Below, piece by piece: positions 8,595-17,429 of a stretch of DNA of 64,000 nt (positions within the stretch are counted from its first letter, which is position 1; each line of letters starts with the position of its first letter). The notes under the pieces were generated by a model. The model worked only from the letters and a program-made list of their open reading frames with translations. It was not told the DNA's origin and did not search any database. Position numbers and translations under genes: made by a program. The stretch spans positions 23,540 through 87,539 of the forward strand of contig CAKQRL010000005.1 of the NCBI GenBank assembly GCA_934271525.1, given 5' to 3'. The DNA comes from an uncultured Rhodocyclaceae bacterium (GTDB taxonomy: Bacteria > Pseudomonadota > Gammaproteobacteria > Burkholderiales > Rhodocyclaceae).

Positions 8595-8626
8595 CGCCGT
8601 TGCTTTTTTGCAACGGCGGATTTTTT
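8595..8626 (+). terminator. Intrinsic terminator after toxin-antitoxin pair
   Basis: The perfect nine-base stem CGCCGTTGC / GCAACGGCG around a T6 loop is followed by GATTTTTT. It separates the cassette from the porin promoter. Confidence 0.8.
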
Positions 8627-8641
8627 GCATCGCAAAATTAT

Positions 8642-8669
8642 TTGCATATTTTTTCAAATAAGATATATT
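8642..8669 (+). promoter_or_regulatory. Putative promoter of porin 1
   Basis: TTGCAT at 8642-8647 and TATATT at 8664-8669 with a 16-base spacer lie about 40 bases before the porin start. GGAG at 8694-8697 is the ribosome site. Confidence 0.5.
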
Positions 8670-8706
8670 CTCATTTGTATTTTTTAAACAAATGGAGTTT
8701 TGCAAT

Positions 8707-9915
8707 ATGCAAAAGAAAACTTTGGCTTTGGCGCTAATGCTAGCTTGTGGCGGCGTTTCTTTAAACGCTGTGGCGCAGTCTAATGTGCAGATTTATGGCG
8801 CTGTGGATTATGGTTATTCTTATCGTTTTGATGCCAATGCGCTTTTAAAATCAGGTGCGCCGCACGCCAAAAGCCTTGGTCGCATTGATAGCGGGCAGTC
8901 AACCGACAATATGATTGGTTTTAAAGGTGTGGAAGAAATCGGCAACGGCACCAAAGCGTTTTTTGTGTTGGAGCGTGCTTTCTTTTTGGATACAGGTGCT
9001 GATGATGCAGGCTTTAACTTGGCGGCTTATGTGGGTTTTGAAACCCCGATGGGTAGCTTAATTGGCGGGCGGATTGTAACGCCTTACCACGAATTGTTGG
9101 GCGGGGTTGATCCTTTTGCCGCTGGCACGGTTGGCACTTACCAAAACGTCAAAAAAGATATTGCCGAAAACGCTTTTGGCGAAGCGGGTTTGTTTGACCC
9201 CGACCGTGTGAATAACGCCATTGCTTACGTATCGCCTGACTTTGGCGGTTTTAATTTAACCTTGGCTTATTCCAACAACGCTTTTGATGAAGACGGTGCG
9301 CAAAGCGTGGAAACACCCGAACAAATGCGCTACACCAACGGCCGAGACAATGCGGTCTACACCATCGGTGCAAATTACACAGCAGAAAACGCTTTAATCG
9401 GTGCCACTTACCACCGAATTCATAGCGCAGGCTTAAAAGCAGTTGGCGCCAATGCCGATTTTATGCCTGTTCAAAGCGTGGATAATTTTAGCCTTGGCGG
9501 TTTTTATGATTTTGGTGCGCTAAAAATTGCGGCATTTTATTCTATGGATAAAGCAAAATTCGGCACCATCAACAACGCACAAGCCGTGGCGGTTGATGGC
9601 AAAACAAGCATTTCGCAACACAATTTTATGCTTGGTGCCAACGTTCCTTTTGGCAATAGTGAATTAAAGGCTTCGGTGAATTATTCCAAAAACGCTTCTT
9701 CGCAATATGGCAATGCCATGCAAATTGCCGTGGGCTATGATTACAATTTCAGCAAAAGAACGGCGTTTTATGCGGCGTATGCGTGGATTGATAACGACAA
9801 AGCCAGAGCCAATGAAAACGGTAGGCAAGGTCGCTTGGCAGTGGCAAATGATACGCAAAATTCTGGCGGCATTTACCAACAAGCTTTTCAGTTAGGCATT
9901 CGCCACCTGTTTTAA
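8707..9915 (+). CDS. Outer-membrane porin 1 (Porin_4 family)
   Basis: A 402-aa trimeric-porin-type beta barrel for passive uptake of small hydrophilic solutes. Signal peptide of about 22 residues ends NAVAQ before SNVQIYGAVDYGYSYR, the canonical first strand of betaproteobacterial porins; FKGVEEIGNG and the C-terminal FQLGIRHLF with terminal Phe (Bam recognition) are present. ATG 8707 is chosen over the upstream ATG 8692 because it follows GGAG and starts the signal peptide. It is the most diverged of three tandem porins, with longer insertions and AT-rich codons, so it may have its own substrate range or expression conditions. Confidence 0.93.
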   Translation: MQKKTLALALMLACGGVSLNAVAQSNVQIYGAVDYGYSYRFDANALLKSGAPHAKSLGRIDSGQSTDNMIGFKGVEEIGNGTKAFFVLERAFFLDTGADDAGFNLAAYVGFETPMGSLIGGRIVTPYHELLGGVDPFAAGTVGTYQNVKKDIAENAFGEAGLFDPDRVNNAIAYVSPDFGGFNLTLAYSNNAFDEDGAQSVETPEQMRYTNGRDNAVYTIGANYTAENALIGATYHRIHSAGLKAVGANADFMPVQSVDNFSLGGFYDFGALKIAAFYSMDKAKFGTINNAQAVAVDGKTSISQHNFMLGANVPFGNSELKASVNYSKNASSQYGNAMQIAVGYDYNFSKRTAFYAAYAWIDNDKARANENGRQGRLAVANDTQNSGGIYQQAFQLGIRHLF

Positions 9916-9942
9916 AGATTTTAGGCTGTGAGCATCCCAATG

Positions 9943-9974
9943 AAAAAGGGCTTTTGAGAGAAGCCCTTTTTTTT
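9943..9974 (+). terminator. Intrinsic terminator after porin 1
   Basis: Stem AAAAGGGCTT / AAGCCCTTTT with a seven-base loop is followed by a T run. Confidence 0.85.
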
Positions 9975-10321
9975 GTTTATAAAAAAGCTGTGAATGAAAC
10001 ATTCTAATGAAAAAGTAACTTGCTTTTGCAAAGCATTTTAAGAAGTTGAAAAATGTTTTTTTTGATAAAAATCAAAAAAAATTGGTGTTTACCGTGGAAA
10101 ATCGCCTTTCAAAAATTGTTTTTTGCAAAAAAACAACGTTCAAAACGCCTTTAAAATCAAGGTGTTGATTATAAAAATGTTGCTTTTGGGCAACGCAAAA
10201 AGCGAATTTGTCGCAAAAATGCGAAAAAGAACTTGTCCTTTTTTTTTGCGCTATGCAGAATTACGCCTAACACACATTGCGGGTGCAATGATTTTTTTAA
10301 CCTAATCAGGAGATTTTTGAA
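9975..10321. other. Long leader region upstream of porin 2
   Basis: This 347-base stretch carries no gene. It holds a single right-type arm (GTTTACCGTGGA, 10087-10098), a weak hairpin GTTGC/GCAAC around 10179-10194, and a perfect CATTGC-GGGT-GCAATG hairpin at 10275-10290 followed by a T run. The ribosome site CAGGAG (10308-10313) precedes porin 2. The last hairpin could be an attenuator or an mRNA-stabilising leader. No promoter can be assigned with confidence. Confidence 0.5.
10087..10098 (+). repeat. Single right-type arm upstream of porin 2
   Basis: GTTTACCGTGGA preceded by an A-rich centre; no left arm is recognisable upstream. Confidence 0.7.
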
Positions 10322-11482
10322 ATGCAAAAGAAAGTAATCGCATTAGCTGTTGCTGGCTTGGTTTCCGCCGGCGCTTATGCACAATCTAACGTTCAAATTT
10401 ATGGTGTTGTGGATTATGGCTACACCTACCGCACCGACATTTTGGATAGCGCCGATGGCAAAGCCCCTAATCACGCCAAATCCCAAGGCAAAATTGATGC
10501 TGGCCAATCCGCTGGCAACCGTTTGGGCTTCAAAGGTGTGGAAGATATCGGCAATGGTTTAAAAGCCGTGTTTGTGTTGGAACGTGGTTTTAACTTGGAT
10601 ACCGGCACGGACAGAAATGGCTTCAACCGCCAAGCTTATGTTGGTTTGGCTGGCGACTTCGGCACCTTGGCTGGCGGTCGCATTTACACGCCTTACTACA
10701 ACTTGTTGTCTTCCGTTGATCCTTTTGGTGGCGCTTCCATCGGCACCTACCAAAACGTGAAAAGCGACGTGAACGCTTTGTTTGACCCCGTTCGTGTGAA
10801 CAACACCGTGGCTTACATTTCCCCGAACTGGAATGGTTTGAGCTTTGTGGCAGCTTATTCCAACAATGCTTTGGATGATGATGGTTTCAAAACTGTTGCA
10901 GTGGCTGGTGCTAACGGCACTACAACAAACGAAACCCGTTTCACCAATGGTGCTGACAACAACGTCTACACTGTTGCTGCCAACTTGGCGGGCGACAGCT
11001 ACATGGTTGGTTTGTCCTACCACCACATCAATGCCGGCTCTACTCTTCCCACTGTTAAAGGTGTTGACAATGTGAGCTTGGGTGGCACTTATGACTTCGG
11101 CGCTGCCAAAGTGGCTGCCTTCTGGTCTTGGGACAAATTGAGCTTTGAAGACGGTTTCAAAACGGACGATATTGACCAAAACAACTTTATGTTGGGTGCC
11201 ACTGTTCCTTTTGGCAAACAAGCTGTGCAAGCCTCCTTCAACTACTCCTTGGGTGATGACAACTACGGCGATGCTTGGCAGTTGGCTTTGGGTTACACCT
11301 ACAATTTCAGCAAACGCACCAACTTCTACGCCATCTACTCCTTCATCGACAATGATGATGCAGAGTTGAATGCACAGAAAGTAGTTACCAAAGCTGGTCG
11401 TAATGCTGTAACGAATGATTCCTCCAACTTGGGTGGCGTTTACCAACAAGCCTTCCAATTGGGCATCAAACATTCTTTCTAA
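10322..11482 (+). CDS. Outer-membrane porin 2 (Porin_4 family)
   Basis: A 386-aa porin with signal peptide MQKKVIALAVAGLVSAGAYA, first strand SNVQIYGVVDYGYTYR, loop-3 region containing GGRIYTPYYNLLSSVDPFGG, and C-terminal LGIKHSF. It is closely related to porin 3, with runs of identical DNA near the 5' end (for example around 10430-10496 and 11671-11737). Its codons are strikingly biased to C-ending forms (TTC, TAC, AAC, CAC), unlike the surrounding T-ending usage, the mark of a very highly expressed protein, probably the major porin. AGGAG sits ten bases before the start. Confidence 0.95.
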   Translation: MQKKVIALAVAGLVSAGAYAQSNVQIYGVVDYGYTYRTDILDSADGKAPNHAKSQGKIDAGQSAGNRLGFKGVEDIGNGLKAVFVLERGFNLDTGTDRNGFNRQAYVGLAGDFGTLAGGRIYTPYYNLLSSVDPFGGASIGTYQNVKSDVNALFDPVRVNNTVAYISPNWNGLSFVAAYSNNALDDDGFKTVAVAGANGTTTNETRFTNGADNNVYTVAANLAGDSYMVGLSYHHINAGSTLPTVKGVDNVSLGGTYDFGAAKVAAFWSWDKLSFEDGFKTDDIDQNNFMLGATVPFGKQAVQASFNYSLGDDNYGDAWQLALGYTYNFSKRTNFYAIYSFIDNDDAELNAQKVVTKAGRNAVTNDSSNLGGVYQQAFQLGIKHSF

Positions 11483-11502
11483 GAAGTTGATCTCTTAAAG
11501 GA

Positions 11503-11534
11503 ACGGAATGCTTTTTGGCGTTCCGTTTTTTTTC
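11503..11534 (+). terminator. Intrinsic terminator between porins 2 and 3
   Basis: Stem ACGGAATGC / GCGTTCCGT (one G-U pair) followed by eight T. Confidence 0.85.
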
Positions 11535-11562
11535 ACTCCAACAATTTTTTTAAGGATACACG

Positions 11563-12735
11563 ATGAAAAAGAAAACTCTTGTTTTGGCGCTTTCCGCTTT
11601 GGCGGCAAGTTCTGCTTTTGCACAATCCAATGTGCAAATTTATGGCGTGGTGGATTATGGCTACTCCTACCGCACCGACATTTTGGATAGCGCCGATGGC
11701 AAAGCGCCTAATCACGCCAAATCCCAAGGCAAAATTGATTCTGGGTTGGATTTGGGCAACCGCTTGGGCTTTAAAGGTGTGGAAGAAATCGGCAACGGCT
11801 TAAAAGCCGTGTTTGTGTTGGAACGTGGCTTTGCGTTGGACACAGGCGCTGACAATGACGGCTTCAACCGCCAAGCTTATGTTGGTTTGGCTGGCGACTG
11901 GGGCACCTTGGCTGGCGGTCGCATTTATACGCCTTATTACAACTTGTTGTCTTCCGTTGACCCATTTGGCGATGGCACGGTTGGGCAATATTCCAATATC
12001 AAAGGCGATGCCTTGGATGAAGCTGGCGTTCTTTTTAACCCCGTGCGTGTGAACAACACCATTGCTTACATTTCACCCACTTGGAGCGGTTTGAGCTTTG
12101 TGGCGGCTTATTCCAACAATGCTTTGGCTGATGATGGTTTCAAAACGGTTGAAGTAACTGATGCTACTAACAACACCACAAAAAACGAAATTCGCTACAC
12201 CAACGGCGGTGATAACAACGTGGCAACCATTGCCGCTAATTTGACGGGCGACAATTATTTGTTGGGTTTGACTTACCACCGCATCAATTTGGGTTCTGTT
12301 ATCGGCGGCAAAGCGGTGGATAACGTGAGCTTGGGCGGCACTTATGATTTTGGTATGGCAAAAGTTGCGGCTTTTTGGTCTTGGGACAAATTGAGCTTTG
12401 ATGCCGCAGATTCAAAAGACATTGACCAAAACAACTTTATGTTGGGCGCCACTGTTCCTTTTGGCAAACAAGCGGTAAAAGCTTCTTTCAACTATTCCAA
12501 GGGTGATAGCAACGCTTATGGCGATGCTTGGCAGTTGGCTTTGGGTTACACCTACAATTTGAGCAAACGCACCAACTTCTACGCTGTCTATTCTTTCATT
12601 GACAACGACAATGAAGAGTTGAATGCACAGAAAGAAGTTACCAAAGCAGCTCGTAAGGCTGTTGTGGGCGACTCGTCCAATTCTGGCGGCGTTTACCAAC
12701 AAGCCTTCCAATTGGGCATTACACACCGTTTTTAA
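11563..12735 (+). CDS. Outer-membrane porin 3 (Porin_4 family)
   Basis: A 390-aa paralogue of porin 2, with signal peptide MKKKTLVLALSALAASSAFA, the same first strand SNVQIYGVVDYGYSYR and C-terminal LGITHRF. The two proteins match over most strands and differ mainly in exposed segments (for example the stretch after YSNNALADDGFKTVEV). Codon bias is intermediate. A terminator separates it from porin 2, so it is probably transcribed separately from the short gap or by readthrough. AAGGA lies nine bases upstream of ATG 11563. Confidence 0.95.
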   Translation: MKKKTLVLALSALAASSAFAQSNVQIYGVVDYGYSYRTDILDSADGKAPNHAKSQGKIDSGLDLGNRLGFKGVEEIGNGLKAVFVLERGFALDTGADNDGFNRQAYVGLAGDWGTLAGGRIYTPYYNLLSSVDPFGDGTVGQYSNIKGDALDEAGVLFNPVRVNNTIAYISPTWSGLSFVAAYSNNALADDGFKTVEVTDATNNTTKNEIRYTNGGDNNVATIAANLTGDNYLLGLTYHRINLGSVIGGKAVDNVSLGGTYDFGMAKVAAFWSWDKLSFDAADSKDIDQNNFMLGATVPFGKQAVKASFNYSKGDSNAYGDAWQLALGYTYNLSKRTNFYAVYSFIDNDNEELNAQKEVTKAARKAVVGDSSNSGGVYQQAFQLGITHRF

Positions 12736-12760
12736 GAATAAGCATTTTCTGTCTCCAAGA

Positions 12761-12790
12761 AAAAGGAATGCCAAGCATTCCTTTTTTTTG
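12761..12790 (+). terminator. Intrinsic terminator after porin 3
   Basis: AAAAGGAATGC / GCATTCCTTTT stem with a three-base loop and a T run. Confidence 0.85.
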
Positions 12791-12808
12791 TTTAAAAATC
12801 GGCGATTT

Positions 12809-12859
12809 TCCACGGTAAACCGTTAATTTTTTTGAAAATTTTTTAAGGTTTACCGTGGA
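12809..12859. repeat. Palindromic element, 51 bp, between convergent porin 3 and mutS
   Basis: TCCACGGTAAAC to GTTTACCGTGGA; the inner stem extends through AACC / GGTT and TTAA / TTAA. It ends four bases before the mutS stop codon. Confidence 0.92.
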
Positions 12860-12862
12860 TTT

Positions 12863-15427
12863 TTATGTTTTCAAACGTTTTTGCAAATCAAACAAAAAAT
12901 TGAGCGCCGCTTTTGGCGTCATATCGTTTAAAGACAAATTGCGCAACTCGGTGATAATCGGCGGTTCGGCAAGGTTTGGCACACAATCCAACAAATCGCC
13001 TTGGTGCAGGTTAATTTGTTGTTTTTCTAATTCTTTTGAATAACGCCTTGCGTCTTTTAACACCGCCGCAGGCATTCCCGACAAACCTGCTACTTCAATG
13101 CCGTAACTTTTATTTGCTGGGCCATTTTTGAGCTGGTGCAAAAAAACGATTTTGTCCTGCGTTTTCACAGCGCCCAAATGCACATTGGCAAGCGGTTTAT
13201 AAAACTGCGCCAAGTCGGTTAATTCAAAATAATGTGTGGCAAAAAGCGCAAGGCTTTTGTTCTTTTTGAGCAAATAAGTCAAAATGGCTTTTGCCAAAGC
13301 CAAGCCATCCAAGGTTGCCGTGCCACGGCCAATTTCATCCATCAACACCAAGCTATGCGCATTGGCTGAACGCAAAATTGCGGCGGCTTCGGTCATTTCC
13401 ACCATAAAAGTGGATTGCCCGCTTGCCAAATCGTCTGAGGCACCAATGCGGGTAAAAATGTGGTCAATGGGGCCAATTTTGGCAGCCGTTGCAGGCACAA
13501 AAGCGCCAATTTTGGCAAGTAATACAATCAGCGCCACTTGGCGCATATAAGTGGATTTGCCGCCCATATTGGGGCCAGTAATTAAAAGCATTTGGCGGTT
13601 TTGGTTGAGCAGAACATCGTTTTTAATAAAGGCATCGTTTTGTCGCCTGCGTTCTGATTCCACCACAGGGTGGCGTGCGCCTTCTATTTGTATTTGAATA
13701 TCATCCACAAAAATCGGGCGTGTCCATTGAAAATACTGCGCCGTTTGCGCCAACGCCAAAAGTGTGTCCAACTCTGCCAAGGCTTTTGCCGCTTTGTTCA
13801 ACGGGTTGATAAAGGGTTTTAATTTTTCCAAAATCGCCTCGTATAAAACCCGCTCACGCATTAAAGCACGGGATTTTGCCGACAAGGCTTTGTCTTCAAA
13901 ACTTTTTAATTCTGGCGTAATAAAGCGCTCGGCGTTTTTAAGCGTGGAGCGGCGCTGATAATCCAAAGGCACTTTGGCGGCTGCGGCTTTGCCCACTTCA
14001 ATATAAAAGCCGTGCACACGGTTGTATTCCACTTTTAAGTTGGCTATTCCCGTGCGTTTTTGTTCGGATTTTTCTAATTGCAACAAAAAATCGCCGTGGT
14101 TTTCGTTTAATGCACGGCATTCGTCTAATTCTTTATCAACGCCTGCCGCAATCACGCCGCCATCGCGCAAAAAAGCGGCGGGTTCATCGGCAATTTGGTT
14201 TAATAAGTTGAAAACTGCCGATGGCACATTTAAGGATTCTTTGATGTTTTGAAAAATCGCAGGCATTGCGGGCAAACGGTTTTGGAAAATTTCCAAACGC
14301 TTCAAACTTTCTTTTAAACCCGACAAATCCCGCGGGCGCGCATTTTTCAAGGCTATGCGTGCGGCAATGCGTTCAATATCCGCCAAACCTTTGAATGCTT
14401 GGTTGAGAATGTCAAAAATAGAATTGTTTAAAAAATAATCAATGGCTTCGTGGCGTGCGATGGCTTCTTCAATGTTGCGTTTGGGGTGTTGCAAAAGTTG
14501 GCGCAAAAAACGCGAACCCGCATTGGTTTGGCATTTGTCCAATAGCGAAAACAAAGTGGGCGATTTTTCGCCGCGCAAGGTTTCGGTTAATTCCAAATTG
14601 CGCCGTGTTGAAAAATCCAAGCCCAAATATTCGGATTCTGCTTCAAAAGCCATTCCATCAATGTGGGATAACTCTTGCTTTTGCGTTAAACGCGCGTAAT
14701 AAATCAGCGCGCCAGTGGCAGCAATCGCCGCATTGTGGCCGTTTAAACCAAAAACGTTTAAATCTTTAACGCGAAATTGTTCACATAAAAGTCGACTTGC
14801 CGATTCCACTTCAAAATGCCACGGGGCAATTTTCTTTTTGGCAAAGCGCCACGCCACAAATTTTTCGTCCAAAAAGGCGCATTCTTCGGGATACAACACT
14901 TCGCTTGGACGAATACGAAAAAGGGCGGATTCCAAATCATCCACGGTGCATTCTTCGGCAATCAATTCACTGCTTGCCAAATTCAAACGCGCCAAACCCA
15001 AAACCTTTCCTGCGGGAAAAATGGCAAGCAAATAAGCATTTTGGCGCTCATCTAACAGTGCGGCATCGCTAACAGTTCCGGGTGTAACAATTCTTGAAAC
15101 CTTGCGTTCAATCAACCCTTTTGCATTTTCGCTAGTGCCAATTTGCTCCAAAATCACGGCTGATTCGCCCATTTTTAAGAGTCGCGCCAAATAGGTTTCC
15201 AAGTTTGTAACAGGCACGCCTGCCATTTTCACGGGAATTCCAGCGGAAAAACCGCGTTGCGTTAGTGTTAAATCCAACAACTTGGAAGCGCGCTCGGCAT
15301 CTTCAAAAAACAATTCGTAAAAATCGCCCAAACGGCAAAAAAGCAAACGATCGGGATAATCCGCTTTGGTCGACAAATATTGACGAATAATCGGCGTGTG
15401 GGAAGACAAATCGGGCTTTTTTTTCAT
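12863..15427 (-). CDS. mutS: MutS, DNA mismatch recognition ATPase
   Basis: Recognises mismatches and small loops and starts mismatch repair with MutL. 854 aa, full length: the N-terminal mismatch-binding domain has LFCRLGDFYELFFEDA (Phe and Glu of the FxE reading head), followed by connector and lever domains and a C-terminal ATPase with Walker A TGPNMGGKSTYMRQ, DEIGRGTATLDGLALA and FATHYFELT. Loss of MutS would raise tract slippage at the poly-C genes in this window, but here it looks intact. No mutL is in the window. The start is ATG 15427, with no clear ribosome site. Confidence 0.98.
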   Translation of the reverse strand: MKKKPDLSSHTPIIRQYLSTKADYPDRLLFCRLGDFYELFFEDAERASKLLDLTLTQRGFSAGIPVKMAGVPVTNLETYLARLLKMGESAVILEQIGTSENAKGLIERKVSRIVTPGTVSDAALLDERQNAYLLAIFPAGKVLGLARLNLASSELIAEECTVDDLESALFRIRPSEVLYPEECAFLDEKFVAWRFAKKKIAPWHFEVESASRLLCEQFRVKDLNVFGLNGHNAAIAATGALIYYARLTQKQELSHIDGMAFEAESEYLGLDFSTRRNLELTETLRGEKSPTLFSLLDKCQTNAGSRFLRQLLQHPKRNIEEAIARHEAIDYFLNNSIFDILNQAFKGLADIERIAARIALKNARPRDLSGLKESLKRLEIFQNRLPAMPAIFQNIKESLNVPSAVFNLLNQIADEPAAFLRDGGVIAAGVDKELDECRALNENHGDFLLQLEKSEQKRTGIANLKVEYNRVHGFYIEVGKAAAAKVPLDYQRRSTLKNAERFITPELKSFEDKALSAKSRALMRERVLYEAILEKLKPFINPLNKAAKALAELDTLLALAQTAQYFQWTRPIFVDDIQIQIEGARHPVVESERRRQNDAFIKNDVLLNQNRQMLLITGPNMGGKSTYMRQVALIVLLAKIGAFVPATAAKIGPIDHIFTRIGASDDLASGQSTFMVEMTEAAAILRSANAHSLVLMDEIGRGTATLDGLALAKAILTYLLKKNKSLALFATHYFELTDLAQFYKPLANVHLGAVKTQDKIVFLHQLKNGPANKSYGIEVAGLSGMPAAVLKDARRYSKELEKQQINLHQGDLLDCVPNLAEPPIITELRNLSLNDMTPKAALNFLFDLQKRLKT

Positions 15428-15491
15428 CGTGCGAAAATGGCGTAAAAAAACAATGATTTTAACGTTTTAAAAAAACTGAAAATCGCAATTT

Positions 15492-15503
15492 TCCACGGTC
15501 AAC
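15492..15503 (+). repeat. Single left-type arm before FHA gene
   Basis: TCCACGGTCAAC followed by an A/T centre; no right arm. It lies in the divergent gap between mutS and the FHA gene. Confidence 0.7.
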
Positions 15504-15549
15504 GCCAAATTTTTTTGTAAAATACGAAATCTAACTTGGAAGGTGTGCA

Positions 15550-16425
15550 ATGCCAAAGCTGATTGTCTCCATGGACGGACTCGTTTTAAACGAATTTGAT
15601 TTAACGCAAGGGCGTGTGAAGCTCGGGCGCGCCGCCAGCAACGACATTCGCTTGGATAACCGCGCCGTATCTTCTGAACACTTGCGCATTTTTTGGGACG
15701 GCACGCGCTCTTATGTGGTGGAAGATTTGGACAGCACCAACGGCACCACTTTAAACGGTCAGCGCATTACCAAACGCCATTTGGTTAATAACGATGTGAT
15801 TGGCGTTGGCAAATATTGCATTAAATTTGTAATGGACGAAGATTTTGACCAAAACAAATTAACCGCACAAGGAATGACCTTTGAAAAAACAAGCGTGGAA
15901 GAAGTAATTGCCGCCCAAAAAAAAGAACAAGCACAACGCAAACGGCGTGAAAAAAAAGAAGAAAAGAAAAAAAATGGCATTTCATTTACCACAACCTTAC
16001 CGCGTTCCATCTACCAAACCCGCACGTCTTTAACGCAAACGAGTTTGTCTGATAGTTCCGTTCCCTTTACCAACACGGATTTTGAAGGGCATAAAGATTC
16101 ACCACACACCACTGCCGCATTAGAGTCTGAAAAAGAATCGCTTGAAAAAGAAGAAACCCCATTGCCGCAAGCGCGCGTGCGTTTGATTCATGGTGAAATT
16201 ATCGGCAAAGAAGTGCCTATTGACGGCAAAAAACCCGTGCGCATTGGCAGGGCTGGGCACGTTGCACGCATTATTTTGGACAACGGCGCTTGGTTTTTAA
16301 TGCGCGAACAAGGCGGCATTCCGGCAATTAACGGCGTGGCTATTAACTTGCAACATCCGCACCCTTTAAAACACGGTGACCACATCTCTGTTGGTGGGCT
16401 TTTGTTGCAATTTCTCAACGATTGA
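15550..16425 (+). CDS. FHA-domain protein with a second, degenerate FHA-like domain
   Basis: A 291-aa protein. Residues 1-95 form a forkhead-associated domain that should bind phosphothreonine peptides (LGRAASNDIRLDN, SSEHLRIF, DLDSTNGTTLNG). A basic, Lys/Arg/Glu-rich linker with several Thr and Ser follows, and residues 210-291 look like a second FHA fold (VRIGRAGHVARIILDN, GVAINLQ, DHISVGGLLLQFL) lacking the Ser/His signature. It overlaps thiL by one base, so the two are co-translated. A PP2C phosphatase lies 3 kb away, but no Ser/Thr kinase is in the window. Partner and function are unknown. Confidence 0.85.
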   Translation: MPKLIVSMDGLVLNEFDLTQGRVKLGRAASNDIRLDNRAVSSEHLRIFWDGTRSYVVEDLDSTNGTTLNGQRITKRHLVNNDVIGVGKYCIKFVMDEDFDQNKLTAQGMTFEKTSVEEVIAAQKKEQAQRKRREKKEEKKKNGISFTTTLPRSIYQTRTSLTQTSLSDSSVPFTNTDFEGHKDSPHTTAALESEKESLEKEETPLPQARVRLIHGEIIGKEVPIDGKKPVRIGRAGHVARIILDNGAWFLMREQGGIPAINGVAINLQHPHPLKHGDHISVGGLLLQFLND

Positions 16426-17420
16426 TGGAATTTGAACTCATTCGCCGTTATTTTAAAAACGCCACGCTTGGCAATTCGGGCGCGGGCGTTTTGGTTGGCA
16501 TTGGCGATGATTGCGCTGTTTTAAAAACCGATTCTTCAAAACACCTTTGCATTTCCACCGATACGCTGATTTGCGGCACGCATTTTTTGGAAAACGATGA
16601 CCCTTTTTTGCTTGGTTGGAAAGCGCTGGCTGTTAATTTATCCGACTGCGCCGCAAGCGGCGCCACGCCGCGCTGGGCATTGTTGGCGATGAGCATTCCT
16701 TGTGCTGATAATCTTTGGCAAAGGCGCATTGCCGAATTTTCAAAAGGTTTTTTAAAATGCGCCAAAAGTTTTGATGTGGCGTTGATTGGCGGGGACACAA
16801 CGCGCGGTTGTTGGACAATCACCGTAACCATTTTGGGCGAGGCAAAATCGCCAATTTTGCGCAGTGGTGCACAAATAAAAGACGATATTTGGTTATCGGG
16901 CGAAATTGGTTGGGCGGCGTGTGGTTTGGATTTGAAGTTGAATCCGCAATCGGCGGTTCATCTTTTATCAAAAGATTTAAAAGAAAAAGCCTTTTGCCAC
17001 TTGCACCAACCTTTTCCACGCGTGAAATTGGGCGAAGCTTTGCAAAATCTTGCCACTTCGGCAATTGATTTGTCGGATGGTTTGATGGGCGATTTGCGCC
17101 ATATTTGTGCAGAATCAAAATGCAGTGCGCATTTGGCTTTGAAGCATTTTCCGCAGACTTTGTTAAAAAATTTGCCGCGCGATTTGGCTTTGCAAAAAAT
17201 GTTTTCATGCGGAGAAGATTACGAATTGCTTTTTTCAGCGCCAAAATCCGCACGCCGTGCGATTGTTAACATTGGACAATCTCTTCAAACGCCGCTTTTT
17301 AGAATTGGTTGTTTTGAAGAATTATCGGAATCACCAATTTTTTTAATGGATGAAAACGGGCAGAATATTGCCCAAAACTTTCAAGGTTTTGAGCATTTTT
17401 CCACGGTAAACCAAAAATAA
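16425..17420 (+). CDS. thiL: ThiL, thiamine-monophosphate kinase
   Basis: Phosphorylates thiamine monophosphate to the cofactor thiamine diphosphate. 331 aa with the PurM-like fold: GIGDDCAVL near the N-terminus, STDTLICGTHFLEND, NLSDCAASGATPRWALLAM, GGDTTRG, and AIDLSDGLMGDLRHIC. ATG 16425 overlaps the FHA stop as TGATG. The C-terminal residues STVNQK come from a single TCCACGGTAAAC arm at 17400-17411. It is followed ten bases later by the GNAT-carbonic anhydrase gene. Confidence 0.96.
   Translation: MEFELIRRYFKNATLGNSGAGVLVGIGDDCAVLKTDSSKHLCISTDTLICGTHFLENDDPFLLGWKALAVNLSDCAASGATPRWALLAMSIPCADNLWQRRIAEFSKGFLKCAKSFDVALIGGDTTRGCWTITVTILGEAKSPILRSGAQIKDDIWLSGEIGWAACGLDLKLNPQSAVHLLSKDLKEKAFCHLHQPFPRVKLGEALQNLATSAIDLSDGLMGDLRHICAESKCSAHLALKHFPQTLLKNLPRDLALQKMFSCGEDYELLFSAPKSARRAIVNIGQSLQTPLFRIGCFEELSESPIFLMDENGQNIAQNFQGFEHFSTVNQK
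17400..17411 (+). repeat. Single left-type arm inside the thiL 3' end
   Basis: TCCACGGTAAAC is read in frame as the Ser-Thr-Val-Asn near the ThiL C-terminus. Confidence 0.7.
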
Positions 17421-17429
17421 TTTTGAAAA

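Noticed and set aside
8451..8687. 78-aa frame between the toxin gene and porin 1
   Set aside because: It spans a palindrome, a terminator and a promoter-like region; composition is that of non-coding A/T-rich DNA.
10559..11473. 304-aa open frame antisense to porin 2
   Set aside because: It mirrors the strongly biased codons of the porin on the other strand, has no ribosome site and no family similarity.
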